Shown: positions 11,903-22,421 of the stretch, piece after piece
Layout: each line of letters opens with the position of its first letter
How positions within the stretch are numbered: the stretch's first letter is position 1
DNA from: Plantago elongata
Taxonomy: Eukaryota > Streptophyta > Magnoliopsida > Lamiales > Plantaginaceae
Length of the DNA: 34,798 bases
Assembly (NCBI GenBank): GCA_036897095.1
Contig: JAYMSP010001212.1
Location: 1-34,798, forward strand
Direction of reading: 5' to 3'
Translations under genes and position numbers: made by a program
The notes under the pieces: generated by a model
Databases searched by the model: none
What the model was told of the DNA's origin: nothing
What the model saw: the letters and a program-made list of their open reading frames with translations, nothing else

Positions 11903-11940
11903 GTGGCTATCCATGTTAAGCGGTCACCATCGATTGGGGA
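11903..11940 (+). repeat. 49-bp tandem array, right part (rest of unit 5)
   Basis: It starts with the duplicated GTGGC, then TATCCATGTTAAGCGGTCAC and CATCGATTGGGG. This completes the fifth unit interrupted at 8510 and shows that the array is older than the insertion. Confidence 0.85.
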
Positions 11941-12985
11941 TGTACCTTACGATGCCAAATGAGCTCATGATCATATTAAGATTGTAAGTATGTTCCAAGT
12001 CAAGTTTCTTGTTAAAGTTAAGATTTTCAGAAGTTATAGATCAAGTTCATGTGTCCAGTCAAGTCATAGGTTGCATTGTATTAAGCAAGACTAAAAGCTT
12101 AAAAGACGTGAAGATAGAACTTAAGTCATTGCACGTGCATAGATAATTGCTCAGTTAGTGGTCACTACTGACCCCTTTCTAAAATATAATTTTTGTATTG
12201 AAGTCGAGCTTGGAGTGGAGCGTTGCCGGAGCAGTGATTACTACAAAAATTCCGTTAATATTACAAATTCACGATTTTCTACTTTATAAAGTTACAAGGA
12301 TTTTATGATTTGTAATTTCAATGCATATTTCTTCTAGTTTACGAACTTATTTTAAGAACTGTCAAGTGTAACAACACACGAGGCGTCGAACCGCATTTTT
12401 AATTTTACAAGTTTAAGTTCATCGAATTTCAAAGGTCAAGAACTAACGCGAACCCTATTTTTCTTCATTCTTATTTTTAAAAAATGGGGGGCCTATATAT
12501 ATAGTGATTATTGTTTCAAGAGTATGATAACAAATAATAGATTTGCATCCGACGGTATGGTATAAAATTACAATTAAATTATCTTAATTAAAATTATATA
12601 ATTTAATAACTTTTATATATAAATTAAATTGCATCATAAATTGAGACAATTCAACTCTATTTCTATATATACAAACAATCTATATACACTAGGACGGAAT
12701 TCTTGCAGTGCATAGTTGTCTTTTTCTTCATTAATTCTTCAAATGTGATATTGATAGTGAGAATATTTCTTCAAAGGTGAAGGTATCAGTATCCTATTAG
12801 TGATTACTGTATTTATTTGCTTATCACTTATTAATCGTTTGCTTAAATGTATTTAGCAAGTGTTTTCGGTGTTCATAAATAATATTTAAAGATGAATATC
12901 AATTCGTCCAATAATTTATTAGATTCTAGGAAATTCAAACTGTTCTATCTGAAATATAAATATATAATATTATTTGATATCTTTA
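11941..12985. other. Sequence flanking the split array, no gene
   Basis: No supported coding or RNA gene. The part up to about 12460 probably belongs to the older repeat that carries the 49-bp array, because its composition matches the flank left of 8305. An AT-rich stretch with CTATATATATAG and TATATA motifs follows at 12490-12700. Confidence 0.35.
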
Positions 12986-12999
12986 AAATAAGATACTTG

Positions 13000-13092
13000 A
13001 GACACAAAGCGCAATTCAATTGGTAATACGACTTTTTTTCAAATTGAGTTCGAGTTATGTTTACCGTTCAGAAAAAAGGAAAAAAAGATACG
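13000..13092 (+). mobile_element. Short tRNA-like SINE, copy A, with target duplication
   Basis: A tRNA-like head (AAGCGCAATTCAATTGGTAA, resembling box A) and a box-B-like GAGTTCGAGTT are followed by an A-rich tail. AGATACTTG occurs directly before (12991-12999) and after (13093-13101), a 9-bp target duplication typical of LINE-mediated insertion. It is homologous to the copies at 17812, 27531/27832 and 30496. Confidence 0.75.
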
Positions 13093-13151
13093 AGATACTT
13101 GGTAGGCAAAATTAGGAGAGGAAAGGAAAGGAAGAGATCGATATATGCGGG

Positions 13152-13900
13152 TAGAGGCTGGGTGGGCATCGGATAATCCGAACCAATACAATCCGACTTT
13201 TCGGATTCAGATTGGTTTCGAATTAATCCAAAGCCAGATCGATTAAATCCGTCATAATCTGATAATTCGAAAATTTATAATATAATTACAATTTTTTATA
13301 TTTCTAAATTCAAGCTATAATTGATATGCCTTAAACGCACAAGAAATTAAAAGATTAAAGCCATAATAAAGTTTAGCATCCAAATTTTTAAAACACCAAG
13401 TATTACGTATCCATCATACAAAAGTGTAAAGCCCTGTTTGTTATACCGCTGGATCGGCCATCCCCACTCAAATCGAACATTTTGTACACAAAAAATTTCA
13501 ATTTCAATTGAAAAAAGGCCACTCAAATTCTACATCAATCAATCTCTTAAATGATAAACTAGTCAAATTAATAGTAATATATAAGTTCAGAATTCAAATG
13601 AATTATAATTTTTGTGAAAAAGTGGTGTGGAAGCGGTATTTTTTATGAGGGTTAAATTATGAGGATAAATTATATTTATGTGTAGGGTTTTCACTTTTCA
13701 TTCTAATAATTTTTTATAAATAATTAAATATATATTATCTATATACATATTGGATTGGATAATCCGTAAATTTACGGATCGAATCGTTAAAATTGAAACG
13801 TTAAAAATTCTCAATTTAAAATTCAATATGAAATATTAGAATTGGATTTGTTCGAACTGAATTGTTGAATTTTTAGATCGCAATAATTATAACCACCCTA
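13152..13900. mobile_element. Non-autonomous hAT element (749 bp)
   Basis: The termini are TAGAGGCTGGGTGGGCA on the left and, reverse-complemented on the right, TAGGGTGGTTATAATTATTG. Both begin TAGRG, as hAT ends do. An exact 8-bp duplication, TATGCGGG, flanks it at 13144-13151 and 13901-13908. Sequences rich in GGATAATCCG-like words lie near both ends. There is no transposase ORF, so it would need a transposase supplied elsewhere. Confidence 0.8.
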
Positions 13901-14434
13901 TATGCGGGGAGGGAAAGCAAAGAGAGAATTGAAGAAGAGAACAGGTGCACATGTGAGGTGGGGATATAAACAATACTTTAAAAATTATTAGTGTATATTG
14001 CTAAGAAAAGCGTGAATCCTAATTCCATGGGGTCCCTTCATATCATATCGATCAATTCTCATTCATTATTATACCAGTGCTTTCTTCCATTCATCTTTAC
14101 ATCAAACCGATTAAATTAATTTGCATGTGGATTGGTACAGGAAAATAACATAATCACATGCCTTATGCTTCATTTTTATCTCTACTCATGAAAGCTAAGT
14201 TGATTAGACCATCAAAGACACTCTAACAACTACACTTTAATTATCACTATGTTTAGTATTACTGCTTATGTTAATTAGAGAGTTTAAAGAGTTACAAGAC
14301 CTACGGTTATAAATTTTATTACACTAGGAATAGTGTTTGAGAAACGGTAGCATTGACAATACCGGGAGAGGGGTTCTATATGTATATATAGTTTTATGTT
14401 AGTTAATTTTTTAGCTTGATGATTTTATTTCAAT

Positions 14435-14595
14435 AAAAAAGTTCGTTACGTGAACGCACAAATTTTAAATAAGATAGCTGGTTAGAGAAGCTAATCAAAT
14501 TAGTTTATTGAAAAAAAACTACTCGACCATCTATTAGCTACCTTTTCAGCTACCAACTAGTTTTTCAGCTAGTTTTGTCAAACATAGTCGTATGC
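14435..14595 (+). mobile_element. hAT-like MITE, copy 2
   Basis: The blocks TTCGTTACGTGAACGCACAA, ATAGCTGGTTAGAGAAGCTA, CAAATTAGTTTATTGAAAAA, CTATTAGCTACC and CAGCTAGTTTTGTCAAACAT match copy 1 (5050-5195, opposite strand) in order. Boundaries are approximate. Confidence 0.6.
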
Positions 14596-14903
14596 GGAAG
14601 TACATCATTAATATATATACGTTTAGTATAAATAAAATTACTAGAGACCTATAATTTGGTAAGAAAATATGTTACAACCTTTTTTTATATATAACTAACA
14701 CAATTATCTAGAAAGTTCTTGTATATCCTTAATACGCCTCCACAAAATGAATAATTCATCATCAATATATATTAAAATGCAATAGTTAAAATTGAGCTCG
14801 AGGAAGAGGTTTTGTAAGAACATCAACAAGTTGATCAACAATACTTAGACACTTAACATGCCCTTCTCGTGAGATCACGGACAAAGTATATGTCAATAAA
14901 TAT

Positions 14904-15003
14904 GGACTGATTGGGAAGCGATTTGAATTGAAAAATGCTTATTCAAATAGCCTATTTTGTTGAATGGGTATTTTTTAATTTAAATCGCTTCCCAATCAGC
15001 CCC
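14904..15003. mobile_element. Foldback MITE (100 bp)
   Basis: The left arm GGACTGATTGGGAAGCGATT continues TGAATT; the right arm, reverse-complemented, is GGGGCTGATTGGGAAGCGAT continuing TTAAATT. The arms pair almost perfectly for about 27 bp, and looser pairing extends through most of the element. ATAT lies on both sides. The GGCTGATTGG terminus is shared with the element at 27580-27831. Confidence 0.8.
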
Positions 15004-15004
15004 A

Positions 15005-16220
15005 TATGTTCATGCGAGAATCAAGTACTAGATGCGGAGCAAGCCTTGTGGCACTAATGTTATGACAAAGCAACATTTTTTGGGGGAGGTTTGAAACAAC
15101 TAAATTTATTACAACCAACAAATAAATGTTACAAATGGATATAAGGCATGCTCAAGCGGTTGGAATACAAGTTGGGAATTTAGTTAGACTAGGATATGAC
15201 AGGAATTTTGGGAAAAAGCTTCGGCACCCACCCCCAATTTCTGTAATTTCAATTTTAGGGAATGAGTCTGGCTCGTAATATAACAAGTTCAAACAAACGT
15301 ATACTAAGTGATCCAACTAGAATATGGGGAGCACAGACAACTAGCCTACTGTATAAACTACATAAAGGAAGTGTAATGTCACTTATTTTGGTACAAATCG
15401 AATACGCCTTAACGAGGAGGAAGAAGACAATTTGAATAATCATTCTTTAATTGATTTTGAGATATATCTGACACTTTATATCATATGGTATTACCACTAA
15501 TTAAATCAATCAACCCATAAAATATTTTTAGAACACTAATTTAAAATAAACCGTGTACGATTAGACCGGATATATGACTTCTGAGTATGTTACGTTGGAA
15601 GGATCTTCCCTGAAATTAGGGTGTGGCTAGTGGCTAGCTAGAATGAGGGAGCTTTTAGATTATATGGTCCAAAAGAGAAAATATCGTTATCAAAATGTTG
15701 GCCAAAAGTCTGTAATGAGATGACTTGTTGCATGTGCTCGGACGTGAATTCTATCGCAACATGAGTTTAACAGAACCGGACGTGACTCTGCCAGGTTCAA
15801 ACTACAGCGAAAAATGACGCACTTGTTGATATTATCTCACATGTCCATTTATAAATATTTCGAATTGAACTCATGACTTAAACTTTAATAGAATGAAAGT
15901 ACATATAAGTTAACGGAGAAATTACATATTAAAGTTTAGTCATTTATATTAGTTCAACTTATTTAAAATTGACTCGATTAAAATTTCGACCCATTTATAT
16001 TATATTACTTAATGTGAATCTGTATTATGTACCAAAGTAGTGAAGGACTAATGGTCATGTCCTCAGCATACAATCATATTATTCCTTCCACAGTTTCCAC
16101 CAACGGTGAAAGCTGCCATATCAATCATCAAAGATGAAGCCCATAAAAAATAGTATATCCACTACTCGATATATATTACTCTATTCCAATCATAGTATTT
16201 ACACTATGACCCCTTCATTT
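15005..16220. other. Intergenic sequence, no gene recognised
   Basis: AT-rich sequence with only short chance ORFs (for example a 62-codon minus frame at 15255-15443 with no family resemblance). No repeat boundary was resolved. Confidence 0.4.
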
Positions 16221-16229
16221 CTCAATAAT

Positions 16230-16237
16230 TATAAAAG
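16230..16237 (+). promoter_or_regulatory. Isolated TATA-like motif with no gene downstream
   Basis: TATAAAAG is followed by GCGCCCACAACTCTCAAGAG and CAAAACAAACAAATTT, which looks like a plant core promoter and leader. No coding exon follows. Instead a copy of the dispersed AACTGAA repeat starts about 50 bp on. It could be the remnant of a dead gene or a chance match. Confidence 0.25.
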
Positions 16238-16282
16238 CGCCCACAACTCTCAAGAGTCAAAACAAACAAATTTACGCACTCT

Positions 16283-16345
16283 AATTCAACTGTAACATTT
16301 TAAACTAAATTGAACTGAATTGTATATAAAATATAACTAAGCAAA
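16283..16345 (+). repeat. Dispersed AACTGAA repeat, copy 2 (short)
   Basis: AAACTAAATTGAACTGAATT is followed by GTATATAAAATATAACTAAG. It resembles the copies at 4655 and 17676 over a short span. Confidence 0.35.
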
Positions 16346-16359
16346 ATCGATGAACTAAA

Positions 16360-17060
16360 TGAGGTTGCAGTTGAAGATAACAGAGACTACCCGACACTGA
16401 GTTAATGTTTGCAACTTAACCCTTTTCAATTACAGACCCAGTATACTAAAAAAACAAAAAATTAGAGGCACAGTCATAAATTCATGCAATATGTTCACCG
16501 TACATTCTTTCAAAAATTTAAGGCAACGGCTCCAAACCACAATACTTTTTTATATTTATTGTTCAGCTCCATTTTCGGACTTCCGCATGACATCTTCACT
16601 TTCGGGGACCGGAGACAAGTCCGGCCGATATAGTTCTTTAACTTTAGTTTGAATGGGGAATATAATCAAGTTATAGTAGGTGTTAATGTGTTATCCTAGT
16701 CTTGTTTGGCGTTGGTGAATTGCGAGTAGCTCCAAATTGAAACGACAAATATATGTAGTGCAAAGAGGATTGAGAGGAGCATTTAAACTTTTATCATACA
16801 CGTAAAATTTAAAGGCAAGGGCAAAAGGCTGTAATCAGGACCATGCTTTTTTGGATCCAATCTGGTTTATTTGCTACTGATTTTCACTCTTTTAATCATA
16901 ACACTTTCAGTAACATTCGCCACTAACATAGCAGATACATTATATAGAGGATTGACAGCAACTGAATTTTGTCTACAAGGAAAGGAAATTTATCAATACA
17001 GGACCGTTGCGTAGAGTTTTAAAGTGACTTTGTTAGTCTAGACTCTTAACTCCAGCATTA
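16360..17060. other. Intergenic sequence, no gene recognised
   Basis: No coding or RNA feature. The base composition is slightly richer in GC around 16560-16640 (CGGGGACCGGAGACAAGTCC), but without an open frame of note. Confidence 0.35.
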
Positions 17061-17067
17061 GCTAGAT

Positions 17068-17125
17068 TTATTATTATGTTCAGTTCAGTTAAATCCAGTT
17101 CAAATAATTACAGTTGAAAAGAAAA
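17068..17125 (+). repeat. Dispersed AACTGAA repeat, copy 3 (inverted, short)
   Basis: TCAGTTCAGTTAAATCCAGT is followed by TCAAATAATTACAGTTGAAA. Weak, low-complexity match to the same family. Confidence 0.3.
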
Positions 17126-17294
17126 GACCTATAACACTAGTGTATGAACAAATAAGCGTTTAACATTAAAATGATTTATGCAGGACATAAAATAATCTAT
17201 AGATAAATTGATAATTAAATTATTAATTATAAATTTGAGTTACATTGTAACTCATCTTAAAGTATTATATAAAGTTGATAAATATATATATATT

Positions 17295-17402
17295 TTTTCA
17301 ACGTACCTATTTTGTTTGTTGAGAGAACTCACTTTCCTTGATCTGAATGAAAACAAAAAAGAGAATCAAGAAATAGGTAAAGCCAAATAGGTACGTTGAA
17401 AA
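17295..17402. mobile_element. Short MITE with 18-bp perfect inverted repeats
   Basis: TTTTCAACGTACCTATTT at 17295-17312 is repeated exactly in inverted orientation at 17385-17402. The 72 bp between holds no gene. The superfamily is not assigned. Confidence 0.65.
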
Positions 17403-17477
17403 TTTTTGCCACACTTGTTTCGAATAAAGACGAACGGACCACTCCGTGTCCGTGCATGTCTCAAATCCTAGAAATAA

Positions 17478-17649
17478 GGGATTTGTTTGGCAATAAATAA
17501 TATTTTTTGATATGGATGAAAACAGAAAATTGTAAGGTTCGGGTTGGCATGGAAATCACAATTTTACCAATATAAATGGGTTGTTTTGTATACAAAATAA
17601 ATCATATGAATTGGTAAAAATCAATTTGAATTCTATACCAAACAATCAC
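17478..17649. mobile_element. Tourist-like (PIF/Harbinger) MITE
   Basis: The left end GGGATTTGTTTGGCAATAAA and the right end, reverse-complemented, GTGATTGTTTGGTATAGAAT form imperfect inverted repeats. TAA flanks both ends (17475-17477 and 17650-17652). 172 bp, non-coding. Confidence 0.7.
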
Positions 17650-17675
17650 TAAATTAGTGTATCAAGACTGTAATC

Positions 17676-17772
17676 CCTTCAATTGAAATTTATTGAGCTG
17701 AATGAAACTGAAATATAATATAAATTATAACAAGCAGAATTGAAGTAGTTTTCAGTTAAAGAGAATATAGTC
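17676..17772 (+). repeat. Dispersed AACTGAA repeat, copy 4
   Basis: TTGAAATTTATTGAGCTGAA, then ACTGAAATATAATATAAATT and GAATTGAAGTAGTTTTCAGT, with AAAGAGAATA at the end. It parallels copy 1 (4655-4765) block by block. Confidence 0.5.
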
Positions 17773-17811
17773 TAAATCATATTTACACAATTATAATCGT
17801 GTGTGGTAATA

Positions 17812-17880
17812 GACAACGAAACACATCTCAGTTGGTAAGATGTTTCACCTATAACTAATTGGTTGGGAGTTAGAGTCACC
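17812..17880 (+). mobile_element. tRNA-like SINE, copy B, abutting the Copia remnant
   Basis: ACAACGAAACACATCTCAGT, TGGTAAGATGTTTCACC and GGGAGTTAGAGTCACC align with the SINE copies at 30496 and 27531/27832. The box-A-like CAGTTGGTAAGA is intact and the box B is mutated (GTTAGAGTC). The gag remnant starts within a few bases of its 3' end, and no target duplication or A tail is visible, so the 3' boundary may be a rearrangement point. Confidence 0.6.
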
Positions 17881-17883
17881 AAG

Positions 17884-18726
17884 GTTATTGTTGCGGGGTT
17901 CTAGGCTGTTGTTGTTGATTGCCAGTTTGGCCTTTACCACGATTGTTGTTGGACTTGTTATTATTTCCTTTGCCAATATTCTTCGTCTTGTTTCAATTGT
18001 TGTTGGTGGGAGTCCGGCTAGTGGTATGATTCTCTTGACGAGGAGTAGAGGAGTCAGTCAAGAGAAAAATCAAGGAACCAAATTCACAAGCTCATTTCCT
18101 AGAGGTGGTGTCATGGAGCTTCAATCGAGAACAAAGTTCAGAGAATGTGGGTAAGGTCTTCTTCTGTTGAATATGGGTAACAAAATTGGAATAGGTCTCA
18201 GGAAGACCTACGAGGGTGCGTAGCACAAGGTGCTGGTCAGAGACATGAGATCCAACATTGGCAAGCTGATCAGCAAGCAACTTAAGTCAATTGCAATAAG
18301 CAACCACAGAGGAGAAATCTACCATCTTCATGTTGGTGAAGTCGGTCTCAAGGAACGCGACTCGGTAATTCTGATTATCCTGGAAAATTTCATGAATACG
18401 ATTCCAAGCGTTTTCAGCGGTGTCGTGGACCACAAGAATTGATGAGAGAATGTCAATAGAGATGGTGGCATACATCCATTGAAGGAGGACGACATCGAGA
18501 CTTTCCAAAGAGCAGGATCGGCTTTCTTAGTCTTGAGGTAGGCTTCAAGTTCACTTTCATCCGTAGGTGGGATGATATGGTCAAGGACGGAGTGAACCAT
18601 GGCTTGAACTTTGAAGAGGTTTGTACATTCATAAAATCGACCGGTTTCCATGTCGAGGGTGATAGGGATCAAGGCCTTGACGTTGGAGACAATGAGGGCA
18701 AAATGGAAGGTTGGTTTGTCCGACAT
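17884..18726 (-). pseudogene. Broken Copia-type retrotransposon gag
   Basis: In an intact element this protein would be the structural Gag of a Ty1/Copia retrotransposon. The minus-strand frame starts at the ATG at 18726. Recognisable Copia gag words are KADPALW, LLQWMYATIS, DTAENAWNRI, LADQLANVGSHVSDQ and GLPETYSNF, followed by an N/Q/G-rich linker (RGKGQTGNQQQQ) that normally precedes the zinc knuckle. Breaks: a frameshift near 18510-18520, a TGA at 18289-18287, another TGA at 18094-18092, and a further TGA in the linker. The sequence is cut off before the zinc knuckle, and no protease, integrase or reverse transcriptase follows. The primer-binding site and LTR upstream confirm the orientation. 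Confidence 0.85.
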
Positions 18727-18980
18727 GGTGAGAATTGAACGGGGAAGAGGTTCAGCGGAAGGTAGGTTCACGGAGGATGAGACACGCTGTTTTGAGACAG
18801 CGGAGGTGGCGCATGTCGAAAGGGTCGATTTGCGTGAGGCAGTAAAGACCAGAAGGATGAAGATCGAGTTGCGTGGGGCAGGTCGATGGGGTTGGTCGTT
18901 GATCAAAGAAGGAGCAGGCTGTGATCGACGATTGGAGCTTGACGTGAGGTCGGGTGGAGGAGTTTTATCGGAACCTAACT

Positions 18981-18988
18981 TGATACCA
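18981..18988 (-). other. Copia primer-binding site (initiator tRNA-Met type)
   Basis: On the minus strand TGGTATCAAGTTAGGTTCC directly follows the end of the LTR. TGGTATCA is the usual start of the Copia primer-binding site complementary to initiator tRNA-Met. Confidence 0.75.
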
Positions 18989-19143
18989 TATAAGAAAATA
19001 GAATAATAATTTGTGATTATATTCAATATGAGATGGAGTATTTATACAAATACAAATAGAAAGAATCCTGACTATACTACGTATCTATTCTGACTATACC
19101 GAACTATATTAAATATATACAAATTTAATTATCTACTGTATCA
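18989..19143 (-). mobile_element. Short 5' LTR of the Copia remnant (155 bp)
   Basis: On the minus strand it starts TGATACAGTAGATAATTAAA and ends TATTTTCTTATA just before the primer-binding site, where CA would be expected, so the end is probably mutated. It contains TGTATAAATACTCC (TATA at 19046-19039). No 3' LTR partner exists in the window, so the element lost its other half. Confidence 0.7.
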
Positions 19144-19148
19144 GGAAT

Positions 19149-20010
19149 TAAAGGGCTTCTTGAACCCAATTGACTTTGTAATCAATACACTCATACATAT
19201 TCTCTATATACTATTCATTCACCTATCAAATCCTTAATTTGTTCTTATACAACCCGCAAATGATCTTTGATTATGACATCTGAATGTAAATACTGGTATA
19301 TGAAAAATACTATGTGAATTGTGAGCTACAATGGTAGTAGAGATTGTACTCATTCGATTAGTCACGTTTAGGGTACCATGTGAAATTATGTCAATCTAAT
19401 TGCATTAAATCGATTTAAAGATTGACATGGGCCGACTAAAACAAAAGAAATGAAAGAATACACTTCAGTTTTTTCTTTTTAAAGACTTTCCATGACCACA
19501 GTCAGTCGCAATTCTGGCTTAAAACAAGGAGCGGACCACTTGTAGACATACTTCACTATTCCAGTAATATCTCGAAGAACAGCGACTCCATCACTAACAA
19601 TCAATACGGACTAGTAGTATATGCAATACTACTACATCCGATCCCTCAATACTTCATATATTTATCATTTTTTATGATCATACAAAATTTTAACTTACAT
19701 AAATATACACATTTTCCACATTTTAATACCTTATCATCATCTAACTTTTTATATAAAAGTGCACGTCAAATCTAATACTCGAGACGGGGGACGATTGGAG
19801 CAGTGTATGATGATAAACAAGAGCAGCCAAAATCACAAGCCCAATCAATCTGTATCTATAGGACCATATGACATAGTAACAAACAAGCGTAGACATCAAC
19901 TTAATGCAATAAGCCAAAAATAGCATTTAGTGTAACTAGCACACCTCTAGAAGCCAATGCTCATACAAATCAACAATAACTAGTGTGTCCACATCTGTTC
20001 TCTTAGTGAT
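19149..20010. other. Intergenic sequence, no gene recognised
   Basis: AT-rich sequence between the Copia LTR and the duplicated segment. No supported ORF or RNA gene. Confidence 0.4.
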
Positions 20011-20014
20011 TCCA

Positions 20015-20355
20015 GCAGTAGAAACCCCAAATAATGAACCCAAATCAAAGGATAACACAATGGGGAAAAGGCGTAAGCCTAGGCACAAGTGGAACGTTAA
20101 CTATTATTGTTAAAGAGATGTTAACCTAAAACACTGTAGGAGTGAGGAAATATCGACTATAATTAGGTTTTTAGAGCTGTGTATAAGGATATCGGATACA
20201 CCACTCTGCTTGTCGAGTCGACTTGTCATATTCATGAATTTTAGTGATCTGCAAAAATAAGCAATGCATGTGTTAGCGGTAATGTACAATATTCCGAAGG
20301 GAAAATGAAGATATTAAAATATAGTAAAATTTTACAAAATTTCACATACACCTAA
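20015..20355. repeat. Direct duplication, unit A
   Basis: The core 20057-20311 matches 21462-21698 with only scattered changes. Shared words include CTAAAACACTGTAGGA, TTTTTAGAGCTGT, AAGGATATCGGAT, ATTCATGAATTTTAGT and AAGCAATGCATGTGT. Weaker similarity continues on both sides. The left flank here (AAATCAAAGGATAACACAAT) is uninterrupted, whereas in unit B the same place is split by a long-TIR element. Function unknown; no open frame is shared. Confidence 0.8.
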
Positions 20356-20359
20356 TCTA

Positions 20360-20910
20360 TGCAAGTATTATTCACTTTATCACTGGTATATCTAAACAAT
20401 ATGTTTACTTTGTACTAATACACTCATGGTAGCATCAGACCCGTGCTACAACATAAATCCTCGAGTTACTCGAGTCACGGTTAGATATAACCAATAAACA
20501 ATTGCATAAATTTGCTATTAACATCAGAAAAATGATCCTGCCCCATGAGGATTAGACATTAATCATCCCACACAGGAGAGGATATGAGCTGAAACAATAG
20601 CATTCAGATTGACATTGTAGGAGTAATGAAAGAAATCACTACAAGCATATTTATCTGATTTTCATCAAGAATTCAAGATGCATGCTCTAATGACTAATGA
20701 CTGGAAACCTTAAATGATGATCTGAACATCCGTTGTACTACTGGCACTTATAAAAACACATACGCACAATATATCCCGCATAGTTTTGCATATTTTCCAT
20801 TTTCAGGTGTCTCATAGAGCATCAGACACACTACAGAAAACGAAAACTACCCCACACATAATAAATAAATATACTTTTACACTAATATTATGTGTCAATT
20901 CTAATTTACG
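20360..20910. other. Spacer between duplication units
   Basis: No gene recognised. A TCGAGTTACTCGA palindrome lies at 20460-20472. Confidence 0.35.
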
Positions 20911-20914
20911 GACT

Positions 20915-21755
20915 CCAAATTCAGAGCTAAATGATGTACCTAAATCAAAAGGGCCATAGGATCGTAGGATAAGAAAAAATATTTTAAAGTATACCGTAAA
21001 GTGAGACACATCCATTTTATATACTACATAATTGCTATGTATTTTTTGTATACCTCATAATGACTACTTGTCTAGAAGTTATACTTCGGTCATTTTTTGC
21101 TCCAATTTGGTGATTTATAACACGATTCGAGAGTATTTCACACGTCGGAAGTGCCTCAAACGTCGAAAGTATCTCAAGCACTTGACACATGTCATATCGT
21201 GATTCAATCTCGAAAATTATTTTAAAAGAAAAATAAAACAAAGAAAGAGAAATTCAAAAAATATTAAGTCATTTTGTCGAGCGCGTGAGATACCTATACA
21301 TGTAGTAAATTACAAAATCGAAGTAAAAAAATGACCGGAGTACATTTTCTAAATAAATAGTGACCGTAAAGTATACAAAAATTACATAATTACTGTATAG
21401 TATATAAAATGGACGTGTCTCATTCTACTATATATTTTTAAAAAAAATCCGTGTAGCATAACACATAGGGGAAAAGGTGGAAGTTGTCTCCGCAAGTGGA
21501 AACTATTATTGCTAAAGAGATGTTCACCTAAAACACTGTAGGAATGAGGAAATATCAACTATGATTAAGTTTTTAGAGCTGTATTTAAGGATATCGGATG
21601 CACCACCCTACTTGTCGTATTCATGAATTTTAGTAATCCTTGCAAACAAGCAATGCATGTGTAAGATGTATTATATTGATCGGGAAAATGAAGATATTGC
21701 TGATACGTTCTTACAGACTTACAGTGAACTTGTTACAAGATTTCAGTAAATTCGA
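20915..21755. repeat. Direct duplication, unit B (interrupted)
   Basis: The left part at about 20915-20977 (CTCCAAATTCAGAGC, then CTAAATCAAAAGGG) corresponds to the left edge of unit A. The right part at 21456-21755 corresponds to its core and right edge. Between them sits a long-TIR element. It lies immediately downstream, in minus-strand terms, of the small membrane-protein exon, so it could be that gene's 3' region. Confidence 0.75.
20978..21455. mobile_element. Long-TIR non-autonomous element, probably Mutator-like
   Basis: The ends form inverted repeats of roughly 100 bp: GTGAGACACATCCATTTTAT on the left and, reverse-complemented, ATGAGACACGTCCATTTTAT on the right, both continuing ATACTA, TTTTTGTATAC and CGGTCATTTTTT. 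Comparison with unit A shows an insertion of about 480 bp with a similar 8-bp word on both sides (AGGATAAG and AGCATAAC). Long TIRs and an 8-9-bp duplication fit MULE-type MITEs. No transposase. Confidence 0.6.
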
Positions 21756-21830
21756 TCACTGTACATGTCATTCCAGAACAGGAGCTGTTTCACCCTCCCG
21801 ATAAGTATCGGTATCAGAAAATGTGCTTTT

Positions 21831-21853
21831 AGAAAGAAAGAAAGAAAGAAGAA
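21831..21853 (+). repeat. (GAAA)n microsatellite
   Basis: AGAAAGAAAGAAAGAAAGAA. On the minus strand it forms a polypyrimidine tract before a possible splice acceptor at 21827-21826. Confidence 0.8.
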
Positions 21854-22421
21854 GGATAAATACTACCTCAACCAATAAAGCAATGGAAGAAGGGTTATAG
21901 TTATGATATCAGGCCAGGAAATTAAACCACTGGATCAACTAAATTAGACACTTGATCGAACGTGTCATATATGACATAACATACTGCAATTTGTAGTTGG
22001 TGGCTGTTCAAACTAATTAATGTATTCTAACCCCTGCAAATTCTGTTTGCAGAAACCGATTATACCTTCTTCCGACAAGTTTAAGTAATCACATATCATA
22101 GATTTTAAAGAATCACCTAGCTGCTTTGTTGACTATTTCATTTTATTAGTATGTTACACTGTTTCTTAATACTATTTGCAAGTACCCACTAGGATAATAG
22201 CCAGTAGATTCAGATATGGATTCACAAATCACAACCAATTACAGACTAAATCCTTTTAGTTTAGATCGAACGAGCAAGTTTTGCCACTATAACGATAGGC
22301 CATGGACATTGATGCATAAGATAATCTACAACGCGGTGTACACCTATTCGAAAGCGAGATGATTAAGACTAAATGAGATCAAGGAAAGATATAACAGTAC
22401 AACATACATACATATACATAC

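Noticed and set aside
13430..13650. Tourist-like MITE nested in the hAT element (GCCCTGTTTG start)
   Set aside because: The expected inverted CAAACAGGGC end and a TAA/TTA duplication could not be found.
17812..17880. Possible tRNA gene
   Set aside because: Box-A-like and box-B-like sequences are present, but no cloverleaf with paired acceptor and anticodon arms can be drawn, and it matches dispersed SINE copies.
18650..19006. 118-codon plus-strand frame
   Set aside because: It lies antisense to the Copia gag leader and gag start. Its composition follows from the opposite strand and it resembles no family.
18328..19026. 232-codon minus-strand frame taken as one gene
   Set aside because: Only the part after the ATG at 18726 is gag-like. 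The upstream residues are translated leader and primer-binding-site region, and the end runs past the gag frameshift.
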